DNA from: Bacterioplanoides sp965219715
GTDB lineage: Bacteria > Pseudomonadota > Gammaproteobacteria > Pseudomonadales > Oceanobacteraceae
Assembly (NCBI RefSeq): GCF_965219715.1
Contig: NZ_OZ244785.1
Span: forward strand, 2,542,001 to 2,606,000
Length of the DNA stretch: 64,000 bases
Direction of reading: 5' to 3'
The position numbers and the translations under genes were made by a program. Under the pieces are notes generated by a model. The model saw only the letters and a list, made by a program, of their open reading frames with translations, ran no database searches and was not told the DNA's origin. The stretch's first letter is position 1. The number at the start of each line of letters is the position of its first letter. This document shows positions 33,065 through 42,285 of the stretch, piece after piece.

Positions 33065-34441
33065 ATGACCACACGTATTGAACGCGACAGCATGGGCGAA
33101 CTGGAAGTGGCTGAAAATGCTCTATATGCCGCTCAGACTCAGCGCGCGATCAACAACTTCCCGGTCAGCGGCCAGAGTATGCCTCAGCCGTTTATCCGTG
33201 CTTTATTGTTGGCAAAAAAAGCAGCGGCACAAGCAAACACCAAGCTGGAACTGCTGAGCGCCGATACCGGTGCGGCTATTTGCAAAGCGGTTGATGAAGT
33301 ATTGGGCGAAGACGGTTACATGAAACACTTCCCGGTCGACGTGTTCCAGACCGGCTCCGGTACCAGCTCGAACATGAACGCTAACGAGGTACTGGCTACG
33401 CTGGCAACCCGCACGGCTGCCGAGCCAGTTTCTCCAAATGACCACGTAAACTATGGCCAGAGCAGTAACGATATTATTCCATCCAGCATTCACATCAGTG
33501 CAGCTCTGGAAATTAATGAGAAGCTGATTCCTGCACTGACTTACCTGGCCGACGCCATCAAAGCCAAAGCGGCAACGCTGAAAGATCAGATCAAAACCGG
33601 CCGCACCCATCTGATGGATGCGATGCCTGTGCGTATGGAACAGAGCTTACTGAGCTGGGCGACTCAGATTGATCAGAACATTGAAGCCATCAAAAACACC
33701 CTGCCAATGCTTCAAAGCCTGGCGCAAGGCGGTACTGCGGTTGGCACAGGTATTAACGCGCACGAAGATTTCGCTGAGAAGTTTAACCAGGAACTGACCG
33801 AGCTGACCGGCGTGAAATTCACTAAAGCCGCTAACCTGTTCACCCACATCGGCACCCAGGACATCGCAGTATCTGTATCGGGTCAGCTGAAAATGACAGC
33901 GGTTTCGCTGATGAAAATCGCCAACGACCTGCGCTGGATGAACTCAGGCCCACTGGCTGGTCTGAGCGAAATTGAGCTGGAAGCACTGCAGCCGGGTTCT
34001 TCCATCATGCCGGGGAAAGTAAACCCGGTTATCCCGGAAGCCACTGCCATGGTTGCGGCTCAGGTTATGGGTAACGACACCACCATCACCGTTGCTGGTC
34101 AGTCGGGTAACTTTGAGCTGAACGTGATGCTGCCACTGGTTGCCCGCAACCTGTTGGAAAGCATCGAGCTGATTGCTAACGTGTCTCGCCTGCTGGCAGA
34201 CAAAGCCATCAGCAGCTTTAAAGTGAACGAAGACAGCCTGAAGCAGGCTCTGTCGCGCAACCCGATTCTGGTTACGGCTCTGAACCCAATCATTGGTTAT
34301 TTAAAAGCGGCTGAAATTGCCAAGCAGGCCTATAAAGAAGGTCGCCCTGTGATTGATGTAGCGCTGGAGAATACCGATCTGTCGCGCGAAGAGTTAGAGC
34401 GCCTGCTGGATCCGGCCAAACTGACTCTGGGTGGGCTGTAA
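33065..34441 (+). CDS. fumC: Class II fumarate hydratase
   Basis: 458 residues. It interconverts fumarate and malate in the TCA cycle without an iron-sulfur cluster. The signature GSSIMPGKVNPV, the substrate site TGSGTSSNMNANEV and the GRTHLMDAMPVRM region are intact. An oxygen-stable fumarase is often made under iron limitation or oxidative stress. Translation starts after a normal ribosome binding site (AAGGAATTCTT). A family A element separates it from the convergent darP gene and may replace a terminator. Confidence 0.95.
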   Translation: MTTRIERDSMGELEVAENALYAAQTQRAINNFPVSGQSMPQPFIRALLLAKKAAAQANTKLELLSADTGAAICKAVDEVLGEDGYMKHFPVDVFQTGSGTSSNMNANEVLATLATRTAAEPVSPNDHVNYGQSSNDIIPSSIHISAALEINEKLIPALTYLADAIKAKAATLKDQIKTGRTHLMDAMPVRMEQSLLSWATQIDQNIEAIKNTLPMLQSLAQGGTAVGTGINAHEDFAEKFNQELTELTGVKFTKAANLFTHIGTQDIAVSVSGQLKMTAVSLMKIANDLRWMNSGPLAGLSEIELEALQPGSSIMPGKVNPVIPEATAMVAAQVMGNDTTITVAGQSGNFELNVMLPLVARNLLESIELIANVSRLLADKAISSFKVNEDSLKQALSRNPILVTALNPIIGYLKAAEIAKQAYKEGRPVIDVALENTDLSREELERLLDPAKLTLGGL

Positions 34442-34452
34442 CTACTTTTTAG

Positions 34453-34563
34453 TGGCTATGAGCAGAGAGTGTTTTTCGAGAGCAGCAACAGGATGTTGCG
34501 GTAGGATCAAGGGCCAGGGATGGCCCACTGATCCGGCGGAAGAAAAATATTCCTGCCATAGCT
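34453..34563 (+). repeat. Family A structured element, copy A3
   Basis: Imperfect long arms (about 34453-34479 with 34541-34563; TTTTTC/GAAAAA and GCTATG/CATAGC are the clear parts) enclose hairpin 1 GCAACAGGATGTTGC (34485-34499) and hairpin 2 GGGCCAGGGATGGCCC (34511-34526). Hairpin 2 lies inside a perfect GGATCA/TGATCC stem. It lies between the convergent fumC and darP genes. Confidence 0.78.
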
Positions 34564-34576
34564 AAAGCTCAGGAGT

Positions 34577-35098
34577 TTAAAGCATCGTTTCCTTAATAAA
34601 CTGAAACAACTTCTTATAGCCTGCACCCGGCTTCGGTGGCTCGGAGCTCATTTCCTTACTGGCATTACGCACCAGATTGCGCAAATGCTGACGATCCACA
34701 TGCGGATATTCATCGATAAAAGCATTCATCGCCTTGGCGTCTTTCACCAAACGTTCGCGCCACCTTTCCATCTGGCCGACACGGCGTCCGAAAGCTTCAC
34801 TGGAAGGATCCAACAGATCAACCTGATGCTGCACCAGCTCCACATCTTCATCGCGCATCAGCTTACCGATATATTGCAGATGACGACGCTTAGCTTCGTT
34901 ATGCTTCAGACGCTTACTTTCAACCAGTGCATCCAGCAACACTTCCTTGATCGTCAGCGTTTGCCATTGGTTGGCATTTAATTCCGTCAGACGTTTGCCC
35001 AATTCCTGCAGACGATCCATCTCACGTTTCATTTCAGTTTTACTGACGATTTCGTATTCGATTTCTTCTTCGTCGAACGAATCTTTTTTTCTAGCCAT
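34577..35098 (-). CDS. darP: DarP/YjgA ribosome-associated protein
   Basis: 173 residues. The sequence SKTEMKREMDRLQELGKRL, the SKRLKHNEAKRRHLQYIGKL block and FPxQPxR-like basic helices identify the YjgA family, which binds 50S precursors and assists late assembly of the large subunit around the peptidyl transferase centre. It is highly charged and helical, as expected. The gene precedes no clear operon partner; mgtE lies 29 bases upstream in the same direction. Confidence 0.9.
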   Translation of the reverse strand: MARKKDSFDEEEIEYEIVSKTEMKREMDRLQELGKRLTELNANQWQTLTIKEVLLDALVESKRLKHNEAKRRHLQYIGKLMRDEDVELVQHQVDLLDPSSEAFGRRVGQMERWRERLVKDAKAMNAFIDEYPHVDRQHLRNLVRNASKEMSSEPPKPGAGYKKLFQFIKETML

Positions 35099-35127
35099 GA
35101 TGATATCCGGATAACAGTAGGCTGGCG

Positions 35128-36480
35128 TTACAGATAAAAAATAGTCGCCAGACCAAGGAAAGAAAGGAAGCCAACTACGTCAGTGACGGTTGTCAGAATT
35201 ACCGAACCGGCCAACGCCGGATCAATTCCCTGAGCTTTAAGAATCAGGGGTAATGCTGCGCCGCTAATCGCAGCAACAAATAAATTAATAATAATAGCTG
35301 CGCCAATAATGCTGGCGATGATCGGATCTTCAAACCAGACCAGAGTAATCAGGGCAATCACGATGGCCCAGAGCACGCCATTAATTCCGGCGACCACCAA
35401 TTCCCGATTAAATAACCAGCGGAAGTTTGCACCACTTAAATGACCGAGCGCCTGACCACGGATCACCAGTGTTAATACCTGGCTACCGGCGATACCACCC
35501 ATACTGGCAACGATGGGCATTAATACCGCGAGCGCCACGACCTGCTCAATGGTTTTATCGAACAAACCAATCACAGCCGAGGCAATAAAGGCGGTGATTA
35601 AATTAATACCAAGCCAGACTGCACGACGGCGACTGGTTTTCATGGCGGGGGCAAAGGTATCTTCTTCTTCATCCAGACCTGCCATGCTCATCAATGAATG
35701 ATCAGCGGTTTCGCGGATAACGTCGACCACATCGTCAATGGTGATACGGCCGAGCAAAATACCCTCGGCATCCACGACCGGAGCCGATACCAGATCGTGA
35801 CGTTCGAAGACTTTCGCCACTTCCGTTTCATGCTGGTCAGCGTGAATAATTTTGCTGTCGGTATTCATGACTTCCCGAACGGTTTGGTTCGGGTCGCTGA
35901 CCAAAAGCTTATTGATTGGCAGAACACCAATAAATTCATTCTGACGGTTAACCACCAGCAGGTTATCGGTCATATCCGGCAGCGTTTTATGCCGACGTAA
36001 ATAACGCAGCGTCGCTTCCAGAGTGATATCCGGACGAATCGTGACGGTGTCGGTGTTCATCAGACCACCGGCACTGTCCTCCGGGTATTCCAGAATCGTT
36101 TCAATGCGCGAACGATCCTGCTGGTCCATCGAACGCAGAACCTGCTGCGTAACCCGCTCGGGTAATTGCTGCAGAATGTCAGCAACATCATCGGTGTCGA
36201 GGTCAGCGGTTACGTCAGCAACTTCCTCGGCACTCATGTCACTTAAGAAGTGGCTTTGCAGCTCGTCGCTCAAGTGTTGAAGAACTTCACCCTCAGAGTC
36301 TTTATCAACCAGCTCCCAGAGAATCTTCCGCGCCTTTGGAGGGGAAGCTTCAATCAGGTGAGCGATATCCACCGGCGCCATTGAATTGAGCATGCGACGA
36401 ACTTTCGCCAGCGCACCACTTTCCAGTGCGGCGGTGAGGCTGTGTAACTTAGCTTTTGCCTTTTCCGTCTGCTGCGCCAT
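35128..36480 (-). CDS. mgtE: MgtE magnesium transporter
   Basis: 450 residues from the ATG at 36480. In order: an N-terminal superhelical domain (LTAALESGALAKVRRML, ADLDTDDVADILQQLPE), two CBS domains (EDSAGGLMNTDTVTIRP, then VREVMNTDSKIIHAD), a connecting helix and five membrane helices with the pore sequence ASMGGIAGSQVLTLVIRG. It is a homodimeric Mg2+ channel gated by intracellular Mg2+ at the CBS domains. All gating regions appear intact. It may be transcribed with darP. Confidence 0.94.
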   Translation of the reverse strand: MAQQTEKAKAKLHSLTAALESGALAKVRRMLNSMAPVDIAHLIEASPPKARKILWELVDKDSEGEVLQHLSDELQSHFLSDMSAEEVADVTADLDTDDVADILQQLPERVTQQVLRSMDQQDRSRIETILEYPEDSAGGLMNTDTVTIRPDITLEATLRYLRRHKTLPDMTDNLLVVNRQNEFIGVLPINKLLVSDPNQTVREVMNTDSKIIHADQHETEVAKVFERHDLVSAPVVDAEGILLGRITIDDVVDVIRETADHSLMSMAGLDEEEDTFAPAMKTSRRRAVWLGINLITAFIASAVIGLFDKTIEQVVALAVLMPIVASMGGIAGSQVLTLVIRGQALGHLSGANFRWLFNRELVVAGINGVLWAIVIALITLVWFEDPIIASIIGAAIIINLFVAAISGAALPLILKAQGIDPALAGSVILTTVTDVVGFLSFLGLATIFYL

Positions 36481-36636
36481 GATCAAACTCTGAGCGGGTG
36501 AATGGATACAATCAACCTGCCCGTGATAAACCGGAAGGGTGATTGCGGAGGGATACTTTGAATTCTAGCCTGAATGTCTCTGCGAGACCATGAAACTACT
36601 CGCAAAAATCTTTGTAGTGATTTGATTTAGGGGGAA

Positions 36637-36906
36637 TTATTCGTCTTCGTCAAAACGGCGATTAATCAGATCAACCAAGGCATCAATGGCTGCTTCAGAA
36701 TCACTGCCATCGGCATGCAGCTCGATATCGGTGCCTTTGCTGGCCGCTAACATCATCACCGCCATGATACTTTTGCCATCAACCATACGGTCTTTGTAGC
36801 CCACTTTAATCTGGCTGGAAAAGGCAGAAGCCGTAGAAACCAGCTTAGCAGCAGCACGGGCATGTAACCCCAGCTTGTTGATGATAGTAATTTCGCGGCA
36901 GATCAT
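36637..36906 (-). CDS. ptsO: Nitrogen-related HPr-like phosphocarrier NPr
   Basis: 89 residues. The phosphoacceptor site is GLHARAAAKLV, with His15 in the HPr position, and the Ser-region KSIMAVMML is present. NPr takes phosphate from EI-Ntr and passes it to EIIA-Ntr, encoded three genes upstream as ptsN. It is the last gene of the minus-strand rpoN cluster, 30 bases behind rapZ. ptsP is not in the window. Confidence 0.93.
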   Translation of the reverse strand: MICREITIINKLGLHARAAAKLVSTASAFSSQIKVGYKDRMVDGKSIMAVMMLAASKGTDIELHADGSDSEAAIDALVDLINRRFDEDE

Positions 36907-36936
36907 TCCCGAACTCTCTTTTCCTTCATTGCAGGG

Positions 36937-37797
36937 TTATTCGATAAACCCTAATTCTCTGTGACGTACCTGAACATTAGCAAACAACTGGCGGAACTGC
37001 TCTGTAAGCCGTTCAGCAACAAATACCGAGCGATGCTGCCCACCGGTACAACCAATAGCAATGGTCATATAACTGCGATTGGCATCAATAAATGCTGGCA
37101 GCCAGTTGCCCACAAAATTGGCAATATCCGTTTTCATTTTCTGAACTTCTTCTTTGGAGCTGAGGAAGTCCTGAATTTCCTGATCCTGGCCGGTGTACTG
37201 ACGCAATTGAGGGTCCCAATAAGGGTTCGGCAGATTACGTACATCAAATACATAATCAGCATCCTTCGGAATGCCGTACTTAAAACCAAAGGATTCGAAC
37301 AGAATCGCGATGTCATCGTCAGTTTTGTCGGCAACACGCTTTTTAATCAGAGAACGCAGCTCGTGTACTGACATACTGGTGGTATCCAGCGTCAGGTCGG
37401 CGATATTCACAATCGGGTCGAGTAATGCTTTTTCTTTTTCAATGGCTTCAGCGAGAGAAACGGAGTCGCTGGTCAGAGGATGTTTACGACGGGTCGCACT
37501 GAAACGCTGCAATAACACGTCGTCAGCCGCATCCAGATACACCACGTCTAACTGATATTCTTCTTTCGGGAGACTGTGCAGGACTTCCTGTATCTGCTCA
37601 AAGGTATGAGCCAGATTCCGGGCATCAACACTCACGGCAACTTTAGCCAGACGCTCTTCATGATGGGTCTCCATCACCAGGTCGTCGAGCAATCCAATCG
37701 GCAGGTTATCGATACAATAAAAGCCAAGATCCTCAAGTACGTGCAAAGCACTGGACTTTCCAGAGCCAGAACGTCCACTAATCACAACTAAACGCAT
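36937..37797 (-). CDS. rapZ: RapZ RNase adaptor/ATP-binding protein
   Basis: 286 residues. The Walker A motif GRSGSGKSSALHVLEDLGF starts at residue 8. The C-terminal domain carries IGCTGGQHRSVFVAE, a signature of the family. In E. coli RapZ guides RNase E to the GlmZ small RNA to control glucosamine-6-phosphate synthase. No glmS or small RNA partner is visible here. Position between ptsN and ptsO is conserved. Confidence 0.94.
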   Translation of the reverse strand: MRLVVISGRSGSGKSSALHVLEDLGFYCIDNLPIGLLDDLVMETHHEERLAKVAVSVDARNLAHTFEQIQEVLHSLPKEEYQLDVVYLDAADDVLLQRFSATRRKHPLTSDSVSLAEAIEKEKALLDPIVNIADLTLDTTSMSVHELRSLIKKRVADKTDDDIAILFESFGFKYGIPKDADYVFDVRNLPNPYWDPQLRQYTGQDQEIQDFLSSKEEVQKMKTDIANFVGNWLPAFIDANRSYMTIAIGCTGGQHRSVFVAERLTEQFRQLFANVQVRHRELGFIE

Positions 37798-37891
37798 GAA
37801 AGTTCCCTTATGTTGAGCCTGAGTACTCAGACCCGATTACGACGAATAGTTCAGGTATAGCAGCTATTTATTGCCTGAGTATGAATTATGC

Positions 37892-38350
37892 TCAGATAGC
37901 TTTTAAAGCTCGTTGATAAAGTTGTTTACTGTCTGGCGCATTTCGTAACGCCTGGCGGAATTCTGCTTCACTGAAGTTGCGCGCCAGCATCGACAGCACT
38001 TGCAAGTGCTCGTCCGTTGCCTCTTCCGGCACTAACAATGCAAACACCAGATCAACCGGCTGACGGTCAATCGCATCGTAGTCGATGGCTTGCTCCAGCC
38101 GTAATAATACACCGAAGGCCTTATCACACGCCGGTAAGCGGCAGTGCGGAATCGCAATTCCTTCACCAATGCCAGTGCTTCCTAAGCGTTCACGATTGAG
38201 TAACCGCTCAAAAATATCGTCCGCCGTGCTGGCGGGCAATTGTCTGGAAATTTGTTGCCCCAGATATTCCAGTAATTTTTTCTTACTGGAAACCGATACA
38301 TCAATTTCCGCACATTCAACGCTTAGGATATCGCCAATACCAGAGCTCAT
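37892..38350 (-). CDS. ptsN: EIIA-Ntr, PTS regulatory phosphoprotein
   Basis: 152 residues. The phosphorylated His lies in GIAIPHCRLPACD, preceded by LLNRERLGSTGIGEG, both typical of the mannitol/fructose-type EIIA fold. PtsN is the output of the PTS-Ntr chain; its phosphorylation state adjusts potassium uptake and other targets rather than sugar transport. It follows hpf by 22 bases, and a 94-base gap separates it from rapZ. Confidence 0.94.
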   Translation of the reverse strand: MSSGIGDILSVECAEIDVSVSSKKKLLEYLGQQISRQLPASTADDIFERLLNRERLGSTGIGEGIAIPHCRLPACDKAFGVLLRLEQAIDYDAIDRQPVDLVFALLVPEEATDEHLQVLSMLARNFSEAEFRQALRNAPDSKQLYQRALKAI

Positions 38351-38372
38351 GATAAGACCTTACTGCTGAAAC

Positions 38373-38675
38373 TCAGTGACCGTGATTACGGGCTACCAGT
38401 TTTTCTTTGTGCTTAAGTACCTGACGATCCAGCTTATCGATCATAGCGTCGATAGCGGCATACATATCATCGCTGTCAGCGCTGGCATTCATATCAGCAC
38501 CACTGACGTGGATGGTTGCTTCGGCGTGATGGCGCTCGTCTTTTTCGACGGTTAACGTCACCTGAGCTTTGGTTACATGGTCAAAATGACGGGTGATCTT
38601 GCCCATTTTTTCTTCCACGTGGGCTTGCATTGCTTCCGTAATCTCAACGTGATGGCCGCTCACATTAATCTGCAT
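38373..38675 (-). CDS. hpf: Short hibernation-promoting factor
   Basis: 100 residues, the short HPF form. The N-terminal MQINVSGHHVEITEAMQAHVEEK, read in two parts, and the later HAEATIHVSGADMNASADSDDMY are diagnostic of the HPF/YfiA fold. It binds the 30S decoding site and supports 100S ribosome dimers in stationary phase together with RMF. The C terminus has no dimerisation extension. It is 45 bases behind rpoN. Confidence 0.94.
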   Translation of the reverse strand: MQINVSGHHVEITEAMQAHVEEKMGKITRHFDHVTKAQVTLTVEKDERHHAEATIHVSGADMNASADSDDMYAAIDAMIDKLDRQVLKHKEKLVARNHGH

Positions 38676-38720
38676 AGTTCAGACTCCTTCTTCATTGTCT
38701 GAGGTGTTTTTCAGCTGCAA

Positions 38721-40274
38721 TTAAATCAGCTGTTTACGTTCGTTGGAAGGTGGGATCTGCATCGCTTCGCGGTATTTAGCCACGGTACGACGCGCAACTT
38801 TAATCCCCTTCTCGCCTAACATCGCTGCAATTTTATTGTCACTCAGAGGCTTACGCTGGTTCTCTTCGGCAATCAGCTTCTTAATCATGGCGCGGATTGC
38901 AGTCGAGGAGCACTCACCACCACTATCGGTGCTGACGTGACTGGAGAAGAAATATTTCAGCTCAAAAATACCACGCGGTGTGTGCATATACTTTTGAGTG
39001 GTAACCCGGGAGATGGTCGATTCATGCATGCCAACCGCTTCAGCAATATCGTGTAATACCAGCGGCTTCATTTTCTCTTCGCCTTCTTCGAAGAATTCGA
39101 TCTGATATTCAACAATCTTGGTGGCGACTTTCAGCAAAGTATCATTACGGCTTTGCAGGCTCTTGATAAACCAGCGGGCTTCCTGAAGGTGATCTTTGAT
39201 AAAGGTATTATCAGCGCTGTTGTCTGAGCGTTTTACCAAAGAAGCATAACTTTCATTAACGCGCAGTTTCGGCGCGATATCCGGGTTCAGCTCAACCCGC
39301 CATTCATCACGGATATTGCGTACAATCACATCCGGAACAACGTATTCCGCCTGGTCTGGTGAAATGCCAGCTCCCGGCTTCGGATTTAATTCTTTAACAA
39401 GACGCAGAACCGCTTTCAGGCTGTCTTCTTTCAGCTTGGTTTTGCGCATCAGGGTTGGATAATCTTTGCTGCCCAGCATATCGATGTAATCACCGATCAC
39501 CAGTTGCGCTTCTTTCAGCCACGGGGTGTCGGTTGGCAGCTGGGCTAATTGCAGCAATAAACACTCACGCAGATCGCGACAGAAAACACCGGCCGGATCA
39601 AATTGCTGCAGACGACGCAGTACAACTTTAACCTCGTCCTCTTCGACTTCCAGCTCCGGATCCATACTCTCGAGAATGTCTTCGACGCTGGTATGCAGGT
39701 AGCCGTCGCTATCAACACCATCAATAAACATCAGAGCGATTTCGCGGTCTGTGTCGGTCATGGGTGTCAGGTTTAATTGCCACAGTAAGTGGTCTTGCAG
39801 ATCGTCGGTGGTTGCGTGGCGGGAGTCATAATCAAAATCATCATCCGCCGGACCGGCACTGGAAGAAACGCCGGCACTGGGTTGATAGGTGTCATCCCAG
39901 TTGCTGTCCATCGGTAAATCTTCAGGCAGCTGTTCGTTCGACAGGTGATCAGTGACTTCCTGATTGTCCGGAGTACTGACTTCATCCATCGTTTCAGCTA
40001 CGTCATTGCTATTGCTGTCGCTGGCGTTTGCACTGTATTCATTCAGCTCTGCCGAGTCATTACTGGCCGCTTCCGAATTATTGTCGCTGGAGTTTTCCGC
40101 AGGGATATCGTCCGGACCATGCTCTTCGCTTTCGAGCATTGGATTCGAATCAAGTGCTTCTTGAATTTCTTGTTGCAGATCCAGTGTGGACAGTTGTAAC
40201 AGACGAATGGCCTGCTGCAACTGGGGTGTCATGGTCAGCTGCTGACCCATCTTTAACTGGAGAGATGCTTTCAT
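38721..40274 (-). CDS. rpoN: RNA polymerase sigma-54 factor
   Basis: 517 residues. The Gln-rich activator-interacting region I (MGQQLTMTPQLQQAIRLLQ) is followed by an acidic, Ser/Asn-rich region II (about 50-150), the core-binding domain, and the C-terminal HTH with the RpoN box ARRTVAKYRE. It recognises -24/-12 promoters with the help of AAA activators. The long acidic region II is variable between species and looks normal. A 211-base gap upstream likely holds its promoter. Confidence 0.95.
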   Translation of the reverse strand: MKASLQLKMGQQLTMTPQLQQAIRLLQLSTLDLQQEIQEALDSNPMLESEEHGPDDIPAENSSDNNSEAASNDSAELNEYSANASDSNSNDVAETMDEVSTPDNQEVTDHLSNEQLPEDLPMDSNWDDTYQPSAGVSSSAGPADDDFDYDSRHATTDDLQDHLLWQLNLTPMTDTDREIALMFIDGVDSDGYLHTSVEDILESMDPELEVEEDEVKVVLRRLQQFDPAGVFCRDLRECLLLQLAQLPTDTPWLKEAQLVIGDYIDMLGSKDYPTLMRKTKLKEDSLKAVLRLVKELNPKPGAGISPDQAEYVVPDVIVRNIRDEWRVELNPDIAPKLRVNESYASLVKRSDNSADNTFIKDHLQEARWFIKSLQSRNDTLLKVATKIVEYQIEFFEEGEEKMKPLVLHDIAEAVGMHESTISRVTTQKYMHTPRGIFELKYFFSSHVSTDSGGECSSTAIRAMIKKLIAEENQRKPLSDNKIAAMLGEKGIKVARRTVAKYREAMQIPPSNERKQLI

Positions 40275-40404
40275 AGATGTCGCTATTCACCTGATGTTTG
40301 CGACCCGCTAACAAAAATCCGGGCCAACCGATCTATTGCATTATAGGCAAAGCAGCGGCACTTGGAATCCCTGTTGTTACTGATATGTCATAAATATTGC
40401 TTGA

Positions 40405-40422
40405 CCCCCGGTTTATCGGGGG
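40405..40422 (-). terminator. GC-rich hairpin downstream of lptB
   Basis: CCCCCG (40405-40410) pairs with CGGGGG (40417-40422), with further pairing from flanking GCTT/AAGC. No U tract follows on the minus strand. The hairpin may partly separate lptB from rpoN in the 211-base gap; no other feature was found there. Confidence 0.4.
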
Positions 40423-40485
40423 CTGAAGCAAATAAAGAAAAGAGAAAGGAAGAACAGAAACGGTAGAAAAGCAGAAAACGGTGGA

Positions 40486-41214
40486 TTACAGGCTGAAATC
40501 ATCACCCAGGTAGATTTTCCGCACTTGTTCATTGGCGAGTACGTCATCCGCACCACCTTCAGCAATAATGTGGCCGCCGCCCACAATATAAGCCTTTTCA
40601 CAGATCGCCAGCGTTTCGCGCACACTGTGGTCGGTAATTAATACACCAATACCGCGATCTTTCAGCTGACGAATAATATCCATAATGTCGGATACCGAAA
40701 TCGGGTCGACACCGGCAAACGGCTCATCCAGCAGAATAAATGAAGGTTCAGCCGCCAATGCCCGGGCAATTTCTACCCGACGGCGTTCACCACCAGACAG
40801 GGCCATACCCAGACTGGAACGAATATGTTGGATATGAAACTCATCCAGCAAACCTTCGAGACGTTGCTGACGCTCTTCACGATTCAGATCTTTGCGGGTC
40901 TCAAGAATGGCCATGATGTTATCCGCCACGGTCAGCTTGCGGAAAATCGACGCTTCCTGTGGCAGATAGCCAATGCCTTTCTGAGCACGACCGTGCATCG
41001 GTAAATGGCTGATATCTTCATCGTCAATTTTAATCCGGCCTTTATCGGCCTGAACCAGATTAACGATCATATAAAAACAGGTGGTTTTACCAGCACCGTT
41101 AGGCCCGAGTAGCCCTACGATCTGGCCGCTCTGAACCGACATGGAAACATCTTTTACCACTTCCCGGCCGTTGTAGCTTTTTGCCAGATGTTCGGCTTTG
41201 AGGGTCTTAATCAT
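40486..41214 (-). CDS. lptB: LPS export ABC transporter ATPase
   Basis: 242 residues. The Walker A motif GPNGAGKTTCFYMI, the signature LSGGERRRVEIARAL, and Walker B ILLDEPFAGVDP are all intact. LptB powers extraction of lipopolysaccharide from the inner membrane by LptFG into the LptC-LptA bridge. Its start overlaps lptA's stop by four bases, so the two are coupled. Confidence 0.96.
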   Translation of the reverse strand: MIKTLKAEHLAKSYNGREVVKDVSMSVQSGQIVGLLGPNGAGKTTCFYMIVNLVQADKGRIKIDDEDISHLPMHGRAQKGIGYLPQEASIFRKLTVADNIMAILETRKDLNREERQQRLEGLLDEFHIQHIRSSLGMALSGGERRRVEIARALAAEPSFILLDEPFAGVDPISVSDIMDIIRQLKDRGIGVLITDHSVRETLAICEKAYIVGGGHIIAEGGADDVLANEQVRKIYLGDDFSL

Positions 41215-41738
41215 GGCTGTTCTTTTTCCGGTTGAATAACCACTTTGATACGCTGCTGCGGTTCAGCTTCAGCACCAACATCGGTTTGTGTCGATTTCGC
41301 CAGTACTTTTTCGTTGGCGATGTCGTAGGTGATTTTTTCGCCGCTGAACTCATTGCCTTCCTGTTGCATACGACCGTCACCGGTAATCTGCACTTCTTTG
41401 CGGGCAGCAAAATAATCAATACGATTGCCCTGGGCACGGGTCAGTCCCTGATCAACATTGATTTGTTGCTGATAACGGGCCGGGTTGCCTTCAGCAACGG
41501 CTTTTTCCAGCACATTACCATTGCGGATAATCATCAGACGGTCGGATTCGATTTTTAATGTGCCCTGAGTCAGGACCACGTTGCCTTTGTAAATAACAAT
41601 GCCGGCTTTGCGATCAAGTTCAGCACTGTCTGACAGAATGGTCATTTCCTGTTGAGCATCTTCCGGTAACGCCTGAACAGCAGCTGCGACAAAAGCCAGC
41701 ACAGCCACCACAAAAGTACGGAAATTATTGCGGTACAT
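41211..41738 (-). CDS. lptA: LPS periplasmic bridge protein LptA
   Basis: About 175 residues from the ATG at 41738; a TTG at 41750 has a good AAAGG site and is an alternative. A signal peptide (FVVAVLAFVAAAVQA) precedes an OstA-type beta-jellyroll: SDSAELDRKAGIVIYKGNVV, LMIIRNGNVLEKAVAEG and ARYQQQINVDQGLTRAQG. LptA oligomers form the bridge that carries LPS across the periplasm. It overlaps lptC upstream. Confidence 0.92.
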   Translation of the reverse strand: MYRNNFRTFVVAVLAFVAAAVQALPEDAQQEMTILSDSAELDRKAGIVIYKGNVVLTQGTLKIESDRLMIIRNGNVLEKAVAEGNPARYQQQINVDQGLTRAQGNRIDYFAARKEVQITGDGRMQQEGNEFSGEKITYDIANEKVLAKSTQTDVGAEAEPQQRIKVVIQPEKEQP

Positions 41739-42285
41739 ATTGGGTTTCAACCTTAGCCTTTAATTCCATTCGTTGTTTCTTCATATCCATCACCATACCC
41801 ACAGCATCAACCCGGGTATGTGGGTCCGTGATAATAACCGGTTGTTCCGTTTGCGCCAGCTGGCGTTTGGTAAAGTAGTCTAAAGACTGAGTCTGAATGA
41901 CTACGCCATTGCTGTTATCAGAATCCAGCGGGCGGACTTCAACATCACGACGCAGACTTAATAAATCATCCTGATCGTTCATTGAGCCTTCTTCCGCGAC
42001 GACTTGCCAGACCATGCCATCCTCATCCTGAACATGAATTACCGGCCCCTGAAATACGGTATTGTCCGAAATCGGATAGTGGGTTGAGCGTTCCGCCGAA
42101 AAGCTTTGCTCCATACGTCCCTGGTCATCATAGCGGCGGTTAAATAATACCTGACCGTAATAATCCGGTTCCGAAGTCTGACGTTCAGACAAGGTCGCTG
42201 TAGATTCCTGGGTATAGTTATCCACCGCCAGCAGAGCAACGCCAAAAAGCAGGGTCATTACCAGCAGCAGATAACGTTTACGCAT
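41725..42285 (-). CDS. lptC: LPS export protein LptC
   Basis: 186 residues with one N-terminal membrane anchor (YLLLVMTLLFGVALLAV). The periplasmic part has DYYGQVLFNRRYDDQGRM and the LptC-type repeat LRRDVEVRPL. It hands LPS from LptBFG to LptA. Its ATG shares one base with the kdsD stop (TGATG), so no kdsC gene lies between them. Confidence 0.92.
   Translation of the reverse strand: MRKRYLLLVMTLLFGVALLAVDNYTQESTATLSERQTSEPDYYGQVLFNRRYDDQGRMEQSFSAERSTHYPISDNTVFQGPVIHVQDEDGMVWQVVAEEGSMNDQDDLLSLRRDVEVRPLDSDNSNGVVIQTQSLDYFTKRQLAQTEQPVIITDPHTRVDAVGMVMDMKKQRMELKAKVETQYVPQ

Noticed and set aside
39945..40276. Plus-strand open frames over rpoN
   Set aside because: They run antisense through the low-complexity acidic region II of rpoN and have no coding features.
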